Of a DNA stretch of 17,796 bases, positions 7,853 through 16,368 are shown in pieces. The notes beneath the pieces are model-generated. The model saw only the letters and a list, made by a program, of their open reading frames with translations. It was not told the DNA's origin and did no database searches. The number at the start of each line of letters is the position of its first letter. Positions within the stretch are counted from its first letter, which is position 1. The position numbers and the translations under genes are program-made. This DNA comes from VMCP01 sp964408945 (lineage in GTDB: Bacteria > Bacteroidota > Bacteroidia > NS11-12g > UBA955), in assembly GCA_964408945.1 (NCBI GenBank), contig CAYPBJ010000038.1, forward strand, positions 1-17,796, in the 5' to 3' direction.

Positions 7853-8299
7853 TTATCGATTCATTACCGGAATATCTACCGAAGCCATAATAGATGTGCA
7901 AGTGGCAACTAAAACTTTGCTGCCGTCTTCTAGTACATCAAAAACCTGTCCTTCGCAGAAAATCAAAAACTTACCTGCCTTAATTACACGTCCTATTCCA
8001 AGTACTTTTGAAGACGTACTTGGATTCAAATAACTTACTTTTAAATCGGCTGTAACCACATTTTTTTCTTCGCTAACGGTTGTGTATGCTGCAATCCCAG
8101 TTACAACATCACACAATGTTGCGGTCACTCCACCGTGCATAAATCCATTTTGTTGAAGGTGATGCGTTTCAATATCCAAACTCATTTCTGCATAGCCGCT
8201 ATCAACATCCTCAAGAATCAATCCCATGTGGGCGATGAAATGATTGTTCTTCAATCGTTCGTTTAAAAACGACTTCATACTTTCCTTGTCTAATCTCAT
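7853..8299 (-). CDS. PaaI-like hotdog thioesterase
   Basis: A 148-residue single-hotdog protein, likely an acyl-CoA thioesterase of the PaaI/YbgC-like superfamily. The helix segment HHLQQNGFMHGGVTATLCD contains the HGG turn and the Asp expected at the active site. It is followed by strands typical of the fold (VVTADLKVSYLNPS). It starts five bases after gldB and is followed by the methyltransferase after 12 bases. Acyl-chain specificity cannot be read from sequence. Confidence 0.88.
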   Translation of the reverse strand: MRLDKESMKSFLNERLKNNHFIAHMGLILEDVDSGYAEMSLDIETHHLQQNGFMHGGVTATLCDVVTGIAAYTTVSEEKNVVTADLKVSYLNPSTSSKVLGIGRVIKAGKFLIFCEGQVFDVLEDGSKVLVATCTSIMASVDIPVMNR

Positions 8300-8304
8300 A
8301 AATA

Positions 8305-9342
8305 TTATTTAATGGGGTTATACCCTGATAATCTCAAAATTTTGGTTGCATCGGTAGTTTTGAATAATTCATCCCAACTGCAACCGGTTTCATCGATGTA
8401 TTTCGATACAATTTTATATCCTACAAAATTGCCGATAAGCGGCGGACATCCCTGAGGAATCCCTGCTCCGAAAGTTTGATCGCCGTATACAAAATACCTT
8501 CTGTAAAGGTTAAAATCAGTGCTATAAAGGGCTTTTTGATCTAAAATCAATCTCCACATTTGTCCCTGATCGCGTTCCATCATAGCCCACTCATCTACAG
8601 TATATCCCAAATCCAAATTGGGAGCATCTCTATCTGAAATATGCATGAGTAAAGCCCAAATCTTGCCTTCAAAAACAGCTTGAGAAAGCATGTTATTTAT
8701 TTTATGTTCTGCTTCAAACCTCGACTTCAAATAATTCCATATCAATAAGGTTGGAATTTGGTTGGGATCGTTGTAGCGCATGTAAAATGAAGGCACATCA
8801 AGTGCCTTGTAGAGGGCAAAAGTGTCGTTCATAAACATTTCCTTGCTGTATCCCAACAAGGTTTTGCCTTTGAATGTATCTACAAACGTGTTGTAATTGC
8901 TAAACTGTGAAAAATAACCGTAAAGCACTGGATCTGGAACATTGGATAATTCCGATTGAAGCTTGCTCCACTGGTAATCCAAAGAATTTTTCCAATCAGT
9001 ATTTACACTGTAATGCTTTTGAACGGCAGCAAAAACGGGCCTGTTTACTTGCAACCAATAATTGAACATGTTGGCAATCATGGAGTCGGGATATCGCGAA
9101 TATTTGGAATAGTCCATTATTTCGGAAAACCAGACATCAAAAAATCGACCATGCTTTGATTTAACCATCTTTAAATCAGATACTTGCAGTGGATTCTTAG
9201 ATAGTTCATTCAACTCATCAACAAAGTCAATTTGCTTAATTTGCTTAGACTCTACCCCAGGTTCCCCACATCCGTTCAAAACTACAAGGGCTGCAAAGCC
9301 GATGACGAAGAATACTTTATTCAAAATGTTGTTTTTTTGCAT
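8305..9342 (-). CDS. gldB: Gliding motility-associated lipoprotein GldB
   Basis: 345 residues from the Met at 9342. The reading frame extends 30 codons further, but that stretch lies inside the divergent gene and has no signal character. The N-terminus is a lipoprotein signal peptide with lipobox VVLNGC, Cys at 25. The rest resembles the GldB/DUF2268-like family: long alpha-helical stretches, a YGDQTFGAGIPQGCPPLIGNFVGYKI region, and a C-terminal LSGYNP. GldB is required for gliding and type IX secretion in Flavobacterium johnsoniae. gldB is often found beside nadE and gldC. Here nadE is nearby in a divergent operon, and gldC is not in the window. It heads a six-gene operon ending at msrA. Confidence 0.85.
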   Translation of the reverse strand: MQKNNILNKVFFVIGFAALVVLNGCGEPGVESKQIKQIDFVDELNELSKNPLQVSDLKMVKSKHGRFFDVWFSEIMDYSKYSRYPDSMIANMFNYWLQVNRPVFAAVQKHYSVNTDWKNSLDYQWSKLQSELSNVPDPVLYGYFSQFSNYNTFVDTFKGKTLLGYSKEMFMNDTFALYKALDVPSFYMRYNDPNQIPTLLIWNYLKSRFEAEHKINNMLSQAVFEGKIWALLMHISDRDAPNLDLGYTVDEWAMMERDQGQMWRLILDQKALYSTDFNLYRRYFVYGDQTFGAGIPQGCPPLIGNFVGYKIVSKYIDETGCSWDELFKTTDATKILRLSGYNPIK

Positions 9343-9363
9343 GTAATAATCAATTAACGAAGA
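9343..9363. promoter_or_regulatory. Minimal divergent intergenic region gldB / barrel gene
   Basis: Only 21 bases lie between the two divergent ATGs. I found no TAnnTTTG element in this interval or close by on either strand, so both promoters must lie inside the opposing coding sequence or have weak elements. Confidence 0.5.
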
Positions 9364-10137
9364 ATGAAAAAATTTGGTTTGTCGGCATTGGCAGTTTTGG
9401 CTTTGATGGCTCAATCTGAGCTTCGAGCACAAGGAACAGATAACACGTTCTCATTGGGTTTCAAAATTAGTCCAAATTTCTCCTGGTTGAAAGTCCAGGA
9501 CGGCGCAATTGAAAATGAAAATATGGGCTTAGGATTTTCCTATGGTTTGACGGGCGACTATAAACTCGGAAATACCGGTAACTATTGGGCAACCGCAGAC
9601 CTTATGGTTACCACTGCTCCAGTGAGTGTTTTGCATACTGGCGATAAATTGATTCGTTCCAGCGACACCGGCGATATATCTTACACGGGAGTTGTTTTAG
9701 ATTACAAAGCACAATATTTACAGATTCCTTTGGGGCTAAAATTCAAAACAGCTGAAATGAATGGATTGATATTCACATTCAATGTAGGTATTGCTCCCTC
9801 GTTTTTAATCAATAAAAAACTAACAACCAAGACAGATCCTGATTTATACGATCAATACAATTTCAAATCACACGATCCCAACAGTTCAGATCAGACTGCA
9901 ACTTTGTTAGAGTTTGATGGAGGTAAAAATAAAGATAGTCGTTATTCGATGACTGACAACATTGCCAGTGCTCGTATGAGTATGGTTTTGGGTGCTGGAA
10001 TTGAATATCCCATTTCTGGAAACTTCCGAATGACTGCAGGTGTAAAATTTGATAATGGCATTGGAGATTTCTTGAAAGACAACCTTTACAGCGCAAGACA
10101 CAACTTCCTTTCCATACAATTGGGATTGATGTTCTAA
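9364..10137 (+). CDS. PorT-family outer-membrane beta-barrel protein
   Basis: 257 residues. A signal peptide (MKKFGLSALAVLALMAQ, cleavage near LRAQ) is followed by alternating amphipathic strands with a Phe at the C-terminus (SIQLGLMF), as in outer-membrane barrels. It fits the OMP_b-brl_2/PorT-like group. Whether it is the secretion component PorT/SprT itself is not established; the generic family is broad. A DPNSSDQ/GGKNKDSRYS segment near 180-200 is probably an external loop. The TAA stop overlaps the nadE ATG by one base (TAATG), so it heads the nadE-MFS operon and is probably translationally coupled to nadE. Confidence 0.75.
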   Translation: MKKFGLSALAVLALMAQSELRAQGTDNTFSLGFKISPNFSWLKVQDGAIENENMGLGFSYGLTGDYKLGNTGNYWATADLMVTTAPVSVLHTGDKLIRSSDTGDISYTGVVLDYKAQYLQIPLGLKFKTAEMNGLIFTFNVGIAPSFLINKKLTTKTDPDLYDQYNFKSHDPNSSDQTATLLEFDGGKNKDSRYSMTDNIASARMSMVLGAGIEYPISGNFRMTAGVKFDNGIGDFLKDNLYSARHNFLSIQLGLMF

Positions 10138-11786
10138 TGAGCACAGGATCATTGAAAATCTGCGTTCCGCAATTGAACTTTATCATCGGCGATTTTGAAG
10201 GCAACACTTCAAAAATCGCCGATGCCATTTATACGGCAAAGCAACAAAACGTAGATTTGGTGGTTTTTTCGGAAATGACCGTTTGCGGCTACCTCCCCGA
10301 TGATCTTCTTGATTACCCACATTTCATTGAGCGCTGCGAACAGAGTCTTGAAGTTGTAGCGCAGAGCTGTCAAGGAATTGCCGCACTCGTGGGTGGCGTT
10401 ATGAGAAATCCAGGAAAAGGTCGATTGCTTCAAAACGTTATGTGTTTTATGCAAAACGGTAAGATTGAACACGTCATTGCAAAAACTTTATTGCCCACTT
10501 ACGATGTATTCGCAGAAGAAAGATACTTCGAAAGCGCTAAATCTCAAGATCCGTTCGATTTTAAAGGGATTAAAATTGGAGTAGCCATTTGTGAAGACCT
10601 GTGGGACCTTTACAACGACTTTGAGTACACAATATCCCCCGGAAAAGAACTCAAAGAAAAAGGCGCAGAACTCATCATTAATCCGTCTGCATCGCCTTTT
10701 AACATTGGAAAGAACTCGCACAGAAATCGTGTTTTTGTAGGACAAGTAAGCCGTTTTAACCTACCCGTACTGTATGTAAATCAAGTAGGTATTCACACAG
10801 AAGTGTTGTTCGATGGAAGCAGCAGAGCGGTTAATCCAAACGGGGAAGTCGCAATGCAATTGCCTGAATTCAAAGAAGCTACGGTGATTGTTGAATTTGA
10901 AAATGGAAAATTCAAAGATTCTTCCACTGTTTTAACCGTGGGCGATGACAGCGTGGACCTGATGTACAGAGCCTTGGTGTTTGGAGTAAAAGATTATTTC
11001 CAGAAAATGGGCTTTAAACAGGCCATTCTAGGCTCCTCTGGTGGAATGGATTCGGCATTGGTTCAAACTATTTGCTCAGATGCTCTTGGTCCTGAAAATG
11101 TTACTGCTGTTTTAATGCCCTCAAAATATTCATCTGATGGATCTGTGAGCGATGCTGAACAACTAAGTAAAAATTTAGGCAATCCCTACCATATTCTTCC
11201 CATAAAGGAAGTACACGAAGCTTATGAAAGCACCTTGGCTCATTTTTTTGAAGGAACTACCTCGGGAATTGCGGAAGAAAACATTCAAGCAAGATCACGT
11301 GCCGTTATCCTCATGGCCTTGAGCAACAAATTTGGAAAAATCCTCGTAAACACAAGCAATAAAAGTGAATTGGCCGTTGGCTACAGCACTCTTTATGGCG
11401 ACCTGTGTGGAAGTATATCTGTTATTGGCGATGTATATAAGACCCAAGTGTATGCTATGGCTGAATACCTCAATAAAGAACGAGAAAGAATTCCTTCAAA
11501 TATCTTGACTAAAGAACCTAGCGCCGAACTCAGACCTGACCAAAAAGACTCTGACAGTCTTCCCATCTATCCTATTTTAGATGGAATTCTCAGGTTATAC
11601 ATTGAAGAGCGCAAAGGCAAGGATGAAATCATTATGGAAGGGTACGATGCCTCGACGGTAACCCGCATCATCAATTTGGTCAACGCCAACGAATACAAGA
11701 GATACCAAGCTCCGCCAATCATTCGCGTGAGTAGCAAGGCCTTTGGAAAAGGTCGTATCATGCCGTTAGTGGCAAAATATTCGTGA
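10137..11786 (+). CDS. nadE: NAD+ synthase, glutamine-hydrolysing
   Basis: Makes NAD+ from deamido-NAD+ and ATP, using ammonia from glutamine. Two domains are visible. The first is an N-terminal nitrilase-type glutaminase with the triad Glu46 (FSEMT), Lys116 (AKTLLP) and Cys152 (AICEDLW). The second is a C-terminal synthetase with the PP-loop SGGMDSA near 301-307 and the NTSNKSELAVGYSTLYGD segment. The 549 residues suit the two-domain form. Its ATG overlaps the stop of the barrel gene, and the transporter follows after five bases. Confidence 0.97.
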   Translation: MSTGSLKICVPQLNFIIGDFEGNTSKIADAIYTAKQQNVDLVVFSEMTVCGYLPDDLLDYPHFIERCEQSLEVVAQSCQGIAALVGGVMRNPGKGRLLQNVMCFMQNGKIEHVIAKTLLPTYDVFAEERYFESAKSQDPFDFKGIKIGVAICEDLWDLYNDFEYTISPGKELKEKGAELIINPSASPFNIGKNSHRNRVFVGQVSRFNLPVLYVNQVGIHTEVLFDGSSRAVNPNGEVAMQLPEFKEATVIVEFENGKFKDSSTVLTVGDDSVDLMYRALVFGVKDYFQKMGFKQAILGSSGGMDSALVQTICSDALGPENVTAVLMPSKYSSDGSVSDAEQLSKNLGNPYHILPIKEVHEAYESTLAHFFEGTTSGIAEENIQARSRAVILMALSNKFGKILVNTSNKSELAVGYSTLYGDLCGSISVIGDVYKTQVYAMAEYLNKERERIPSNILTKEPSAELRPDQKDSDSLPIYPILDGILRLYIEERKGKDEIIMEGYDASTVTRIINLVNANEYKRYQAPPIIRVSSKAFGKGRIMPLVAKYS

Positions 11787-11791
11787 TTTAA

Positions 11792-12385
11792 ATGAAACAC
11801 TATCCGCCGGCATTTTATAGACTGTGTGCCGCAGCTTTGTTGTTTTTTCTCTCATTCAATTTGGTTATTCCTGAGCTCTCATCGATGCTCAAAGACCTAA
11901 ATGCCCATGAATATTTAGGATGGATCATTCCCGCATTCTCCTTTAGTGCACTGGTTGCCAGACCCTTGAGTGGTTGGTTGACCGACAATATTGGACGCAG
12001 ATCAACCATGATTTTAGGAGCAGTGTTTTGCATCGTTGCCGGACTTTTTTATCCCCTAATTGGCAGCATAACCGCATTTTTATTGGTCAGAGCTGTGCAC
12101 GGCTTTTCTACAGGTTTCACTCCCACCGGATTCACTACCTATACCGCTGATATCATCCCCGAATCTCACCGCGGAAGAGCCATGGGTTGGCTCGGAATGT
12201 TCAATAACGCTGGTTCTAGTTTGGGATATGGCCTTGGCGCCATCATTGCCCTTCATTTTGGCAGAAACCAAATGTTTTGGTTCAGTTCACTCCTCGGTAT
12301 TGCCGCCTTGATCATTTTTTGGACCCTTCCTGAAACCGTCCAATCTAGCAGCAAGCGCAAATTTGAATTCAAATCTAGCAGTCTA
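11792..12385 (+). CDS. MFS transporter (N-terminal half; cut by gap)
   Basis: 198 codons are present before the run of N. The sequence shows about six hydrophobic segments and the major facilitator loop motif GWLTDNIGRRSTM between segments 2 and 3. RGRAMGWLGMFNNAGSSLGYGLG fits segment 5. A charged stretch (SSSKRKFEFKSSS) looks like the start of the central cytoplasmic loop. A full member has about 390-400 residues, so roughly half is missing into the gap. The truncation comes from the assembly, not from a visible stop. Substrate unknown. It is the third gene of the barrel-nadE operon. Confidence 0.85.
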
Positions 12386-12485
12386 NNNNNNNNNNNNNNN
12401 NNNNNNNNNNNNNNNNNNNNNNNNNNNNNNNNNNNNNNNNNNNNNNNNNNNNNNNNNNNNNNNNNNNNNNNNNNNNNNNNNNNNN
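12386..12485. other. Scaffold gap (100 N)
   Basis: Exactly 100 N bases, a common placeholder length. Two coding regions enter it from opposite sides and neither is finished, so the true missing sequence must be much longer than 100 bases. Confidence 0.98.
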
Positions 12486-12970
12486 TTTTCATTCTTGGGA
12501 TATCTCTTGAATTTCCGGTAAAATGAACCTTCCATATAGTCCATATAGTACTGAAAATCAACAATACTCTCGTACCAATTTTCGTAGACGCTATAGTAAC
12601 TGTACCCTCTCCTGATGGCCGTGGTTTTTCTTTTCTGGGGATATCTCATCCCAACAAGATTATAATACTTTAACGCATAAACCGACGTTTGTCCGTCGCT
12701 CCCACTTTCCTCTATCTTCAATACCGTAAATAGTTTAGCCCATTTACCCAATTCCAATTTCGCAACCGTATGTATTTGACTTACCTTGGGGATTTTATAC
12801 AGGGGTAATTCTAAAGTATCGGCATATAAAAAAGAATCGGTAATAACCACTGAATTCACATCTGTGGGTAGTCCGTGAGGACGTTTCAACTCAGGGTCAA
12901 ATCTAAAGGTAGCAAAGCTTAGAAGGGCGGCCGAAAAGACAAGAACGATATTTTTAAAATTCTGAAGCAT
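12486..12970 (-). CDS. Glucosaminidase-like exported protein (C-terminus lost in gap)
   Basis: 161 codons from ATG 12970 to the gap. A hydrophobic N-terminus (NIVLVFSAALLSFATF) suggests a signal peptide or anchor. The part from residue 65 resembles the glucosaminidase (lysozyme subfamily 2-like) fold of peptidoglycan hydrolases: KIEESGSDG with a candidate catalytic Glu, then YNLVGMRYPQKRKTTAIRRG, where NL(F)GM(K) and KTT are typical, then YENWYESIVDFQYYM. The assignment rests on motif resemblance only. Its ATG overlaps the dnaG stop by one base (TAATG), so it is cotranscribed with dnaG. Confidence 0.55.
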
Positions 12971-14895
12971 TAATATCTCGTGACAACAGCGCCAATTTGT
13001 TTGGCCAATTCTAATTTTTTTGTGTTCAAATACATGATAAACTCTAAAATTTCTTCGGGATTATCGTCTGGGTCATTGAGTTTTTTCTGCTCTTCAATGA
13101 TCATCTCTTCGATTTTCGTTCTTCTTAAATGCAAAAATACATCTATAATTTCTTGTAAAAAGTTATCTTCTTGCTGTTTTACATAAATCAAGTTGCTTTC
13201 GAAAGCCGGAGACAATTTGTTATCTTCACTCAAAACCTCTGCGGCAAACGAGACTACCTTTGAATCTATACTTCTAGTAAAAAACTCAATAGGCAGCCAT
13301 ACTTTTTCATCGTAATGCTCTAGGATATGTTGTATAATATATTGAGTTTCGTCGTGTTTAAATTGAAAAAATTCCTCCTTGGTGTATTCATCTAAAATAA
13401 AATCGGCCACATTTTTGCCCTCTGAGAAGGGCTTGCCCCCATATAATAGAAGCAATCTAAGAAGAGCCTTTTCTTGATAAATATCAGATAGTTGTACAGT
13501 TCTTAATAGGGAATCTTGAGGCTGAATCTGATTGATGATTTGAGATACCTCTTCCAGCAGCTGTTTCTGCTCCTGTTGTTGTACCTTCCTGAGTTCTTTC
13601 CCTAATTCTGTATAAATTAAATCACTGCTGATATCAAAAATATGTTCAAGTTCTTTAATTAGAACATCTCGCTTCAATGGATCTCCAATAAGCGATACAG
13701 ATTCAATAATATCTCTGATGGCATCTGATTTTTTCAAGGGATCATTCTGAGTTCCCTCCAGTAAAAGCTTCGCTTTAAAAGTGATAAAGTTCTGTTCGTT
13801 CTGATCTAAATAATTTTTAAAACCTTCGGGCCCCAACTTTTTACAGTAAGAATCGGGGTCTTCACCTTCGGGCATAGGCACAACGCGAACATTCAATCCG
13901 CCTTCAAGAAGCAAATTGATACCTCTCATAGACGCCTTCATTCCTGCAGTATCTCCGTCGTAAATGATGGTGGTATTGTCGGTAAATCGCTTAATTAACT
14001 TGATTTGTCCTGGTGTAAGAGCTGTTCCACTGCTAGCAACGGCATTGGTTATACCCGATTGATGCAAAGTCATTACGTCGGTGTAACCTTCCATCAAGTA
14101 GGCTTTATCTTCCTTTCTGATGGTACCTTTAGCTTGAAAAAGCGCAAACAAGAAATCGCTTTTCTTATACAGAAGTGTTTCTGGTGAATTAACGTATTTG
14201 GGGGCTTTATCGACCTTGCCCATGATACGTCCGGCAAACCCAACCACCTTACCAGTAACACCCAATAAAGGAAAAATGACCCTATTTCTAAATAAATCGT
14301 AATAACTTCCGTCTTTATCTCGTTGCTTTATTAATCCTGCACTAAGCAAAAACTCCTCGGAATAACCGAGTTTTTTTGCTTTTTGGTAAAAAGCATCCCA
14401 CCCTGATGGAGAAAAGCCCAAATTCCAATATCGAATGGTTTCTGGCGTATAACCTCGCTCCCTGAAATAGGGCATTGCCACGGTTTTTCCTTCTTCAGAA
14501 TTGTGTAGTGCTTCTTGAAAAAATTCCAAAGCAAAGTCGTTTGCAGCCTGCAAGTTTTCTTTTTCCCTTTGGAACTGCATTTCGGCATCCTTATTTTCAG
14601 TATTGGATTCCACCAATTCAATGCCGTAGCGTTTTGCCAATTGCCTTGCCGCTTCTGTAAAAGTAAGGTTATCAATATCCATCATAAACTGAATGGAATT
14701 GCCGCCTTTTTGACAACCAAAACACTTGTAAATACCCATGTTGGGTGTTACCACAAAACTGGGAGTTTTCTCATCATGAAACGGACAATTGCCTTTGTAA
14801 CGAGATCCAGCCCGCTTCAACTTCACATAATCGCCTACCACATCTTCGATGACGGCAACTTGAAGTAAATGATCTACAGAATTCGGACTAATCAT
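12970..14895 (-). CDS. dnaG: DNA primase
   Basis: Synthesises RNA primers at the replication fork. From ATG 14895 it is 641 residues. The frame could begin five codons earlier, but MISPNSVDHL is the usual family start. The CHC2 zinc-binding domain has Cys37, His40, Cys58 and Cys61 (CPFHDEKTPSF ... KCFGCQKGG). The catalytic core follows with the TOPRIM motifs EGYTDV and YDGDTAG. The C-terminal, helicase-interacting part is diverged, Gln/Glu-rich and helical. It is divergent from the amidohydrolase and followed with a 1-base overlap by the glucosaminidase-like gene. Confidence 0.97.
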   Translation of the reverse strand: MISPNSVDHLLQVAVIEDVVGDYVKLKRAGSRYKGNCPFHDEKTPSFVVTPNMGIYKCFGCQKGGNSIQFMMDIDNLTFTEAARQLAKRYGIELVESNTENKDAEMQFQREKENLQAANDFALEFFQEALHNSEEGKTVAMPYFRERGYTPETIRYWNLGFSPSGWDAFYQKAKKLGYSEEFLLSAGLIKQRDKDGSYYDLFRNRVIFPLLGVTGKVVGFAGRIMGKVDKAPKYVNSPETLLYKKSDFLFALFQAKGTIRKEDKAYLMEGYTDVMTLHQSGITNAVASSGTALTPGQIKLIKRFTDNTTIIYDGDTAGMKASMRGINLLLEGGLNVRVVPMPEGEDPDSYCKKLGPEGFKNYLDQNEQNFITFKAKLLLEGTQNDPLKKSDAIRDIIESVSLIGDPLKRDVLIKELEHIFDISSDLIYTELGKELRKVQQQEQKQLLEEVSQIINQIQPQDSLLRTVQLSDIYQEKALLRLLLLYGGKPFSEGKNVADFILDEYTKEEFFQFKHDETQYIIQHILEHYDEKVWLPIEFFTRSIDSKVVSFAAEVLSEDNKLSPAFESNLIYVKQQEDNFLQEIIDVFLHLRRTKIEEMIIEEQKKLNDPDDNPEEILEFIMYLNTKKLELAKQIGAVVTRY

Positions 14896-14907
14896 GATGA
14901 AGAACAT

Positions 14908-14915
14908 CAAATTTA
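14908..14915 (-). promoter_or_regulatory. dnaG promoter, -7 element
   Basis: TAAATTTG on the minus strand matches TAnnTTTG exactly, 12 bases before the dnaG ATG at 14895. This would give a very short leader. Nearby on the plus strand, TTAATTTG (14919-14926) is one mismatch from the same element and may serve the divergent amidohydrolase. Confidence 0.5.
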
Positions 14916-14953
14916 AGGTTAATTTGCATATCGAACCAACTCAGAACATCCAC

Positions 14954-16138
14954 ATGTTAGAGAATATCAAAAAACGAGCTCAAGAACTTTTACCTCGACT
15001 AATCGAAATACGTCGCGATCTACATACGAATCCTGAACTTTCATTTGAAGAATTTGAAACCCAAAAAAAAGTGGAAAATTACCTTCAAAACGAACTCGGA
15101 CTTAAAACCCATCGAATTGCAAATACGGGAGTCGTTGCTCTTATTGAAGGCAAAAATCCAGCCAAGCGCGTCATTGGTTTGCGCGCAGACATGGACGCAT
15201 TACCTATTGTTGAAATCAACGATGGCCGTCCCTACAGAAGCCAAAACGAAGGCGTCATGCATGCGTGCGGACACGATGCCCACACAACATGTTTGTTAGG
15301 CGCAGCCACCATTTTGAACGAAATGCGCGATTCATTCGAAGGCACGGTAAAATTGATCTTTCAACCGGGCGAAGAAAAAATCCCTGGCGGGGCCAGCCTC
15401 ATGATCAAAGATGGTGTTCTTGACAATCCTAAAGTAGATTTGATGATTGGTCAACACGTGATGCCGTTTTTAGAAACAGGTCAAGTGGGCTTCCGAAAGG
15501 GGCTTTACATGGCAAGTGCTGATGAAATTTACATCACCATAAAAGGCAAGGGCGGACACGGAGCTTTACCTCATTTAGCTGTTGATCCCATATTAATTGC
15601 TTCCCACATGATTGTGGCTTTGCAACAAGTAGTTTCTAGAATTGCTCGTCCAACAGTTCCCAGTGTTTTAACATTCGGAAAAATCACCGGCATGGGCGCA
15701 ACCAACGTAATTCCGAGCGAAGTAAAAATTGAAGGTACCTTCCGCACCTTAGACGAAGCATGGCGCAATGAGGCCCATAAGCGCATGACAGAAATTGCCA
15801 AAGGCATTGTTGAAGGTATGGGCGGAGAACTTGATTTTCAGATTTCTCGTGGATATCCATTCCTGAAAAACGATCCAGAAGCAACTGAACATTGCATCAA
15901 TGCAGCTCATCAATACCTCGGCGAATCTCAAGTAAAAGAATTAGACATATGGATGGCCGCCGAAGACTTTTCGTATTTCTCGCAAGCAGTACCCTCTGTT
16001 TTCTACCGCTTAGGCACGGGAAATGCAGAGTTAAAAACCAATATCAGCGCTCACAATGCAGCATTCAATATTGACGAGGCTGCACTGGCCAATGGCGCTG
16101 GATTGATGGCTTATTTGGTACTAGGTACTAGGTACTAG
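14954..16138 (+). CDS. M20-family amidohydrolase
   Basis: 394 residues from ATG 14954 (MLENIKKRAQEL, the family's usual start; the frame extends 20 codons upstream into the dnaG promoter region). M20D-type metallohydrolase, related to IAA-amino acid hydrolase and N-acyl-amino acid deacetylases. Visible features are RRDLHTNPELSFEE, RADMDALP, the metal-binding HACGHDAH, FQPGEE with the general-base Glu, GQHVMP, the lid-domain GGHGALPH, and C-terminal SAHNAAFNIDE. The exact substrate is unknown. The protein ends LVLGTRY, and GTRY plus the TAG stop are encoded by the heptamer array beginning at 16117. AlaS ends the same way. Confidence 0.93.
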   Translation: MLENIKKRAQELLPRLIEIRRDLHTNPELSFEEFETQKKVENYLQNELGLKTHRIANTGVVALIEGKNPAKRVIGLRADMDALPIVEINDGRPYRSQNEGVMHACGHDAHTTCLLGAATILNEMRDSFEGTVKLIFQPGEEKIPGGASLMIKDGVLDNPKVDLMIGQHVMPFLETGQVGFRKGLYMASADEIYITIKGKGGHGALPHLAVDPILIASHMIVALQQVVSRIARPTVPSVLTFGKITGMGATNVIPSEVKIEGTFRTLDEAWRNEAHKRMTEIAKGIVEGMGGELDFQISRGYPFLKNDPEATEHCINAAHQYLGESQVKELDIWMAAEDFSYFSQAVPSVFYRLGTGNAELKTNISAHNAAFNIDEAALANGAGLMAYLVLGTRY

Positions 16139-16368
16139 GTAGTGGGTTTCGGGTTTCGGGTTTCGGGCTTCGGGTTTCAACTTATGAAACCTTGACCGCG
16201 GCCTACAGCCTACAGACTACAGCCTACAGACTACAGCCTACAGACTACAGCCTACAGACTACTAACTAAAGACTCTGAACTTCAGACTTCAGACCCACGA
16301 CCATGTACCATGTACCATGTACCATGTACCATGTACCATGTACCATGTACCATGTACTAAAGTCTATG
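16117..16368 (+). repeat. Composite heptamer array, 36 units in phase
   Basis: 252 bases divide exactly into 36 seven-base units with no phase slip. The blocks are GGTACTA x3 (16117-16137), GGTTTCG-like (16145-16179), three diverged units, GCCTACA/GACTACA alternating (16201-16256), GACT-type units including GACTTCA (16257-16305), TACCATG x7 (16306-16354), then TACTAAA and GTCTATG. The array contains the stop codons of both convergent flanking genes (16136-16138 and 16364-16366) and fills the whole space between them. Block order matches the array at 1-188 read on its minus strand. Confidence 0.96.
16144..16174 (+). other. Potential G-quadruplex (five GGG runs)
   Basis: GGG runs begin at 16144, 16151, 16158, 16165 and 16172, each separated by four bases (TTTC or CTTC). 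They lie on the sense strand of the amidohydrolase, six bases after its stop, in the same relative place as the GGG runs after alaS. The unit TTTCGGG differs by one base from the plant telomere unit TTTAGGG; this is a resemblance only. Confidence 0.6.

Noticed and set aside
9343..9432. Thirty-codon N-terminal extension of gldB
   Set aside because: It lies inside the divergent barrel gene and precedes a complete lipoprotein signal peptide starting at 9342.
12386..12526. Reading frames running through the N stretch to 12526 (+) and 12253-12564 (-)
   Set aside because: They exist only because N does not create stops. The real genes stop being readable at 12385 and 12486.
12970..12990. DnaG also ends in Thr-Arg-Tyr-stop, like AlaS and the amidohydrolase
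   Set aside because: The codons are ACG AGA TAT TAA, not the repeat's ACY AGG TAC TAG, and no tandem heptamers follow. I regard it as coincidence.
16201..16354. Possible CRISPR array
   Set aside because: The repeats are 7 bp, contiguous and without spacers, and no cas genes are present.
1..16368. Inverted arrays as terminal repeats of a transposon or island
   Set aside because: The enclosed genes are housekeeping (alaS, pckA, nadE, dnaG), with no transposase, integrase or target duplication visible.
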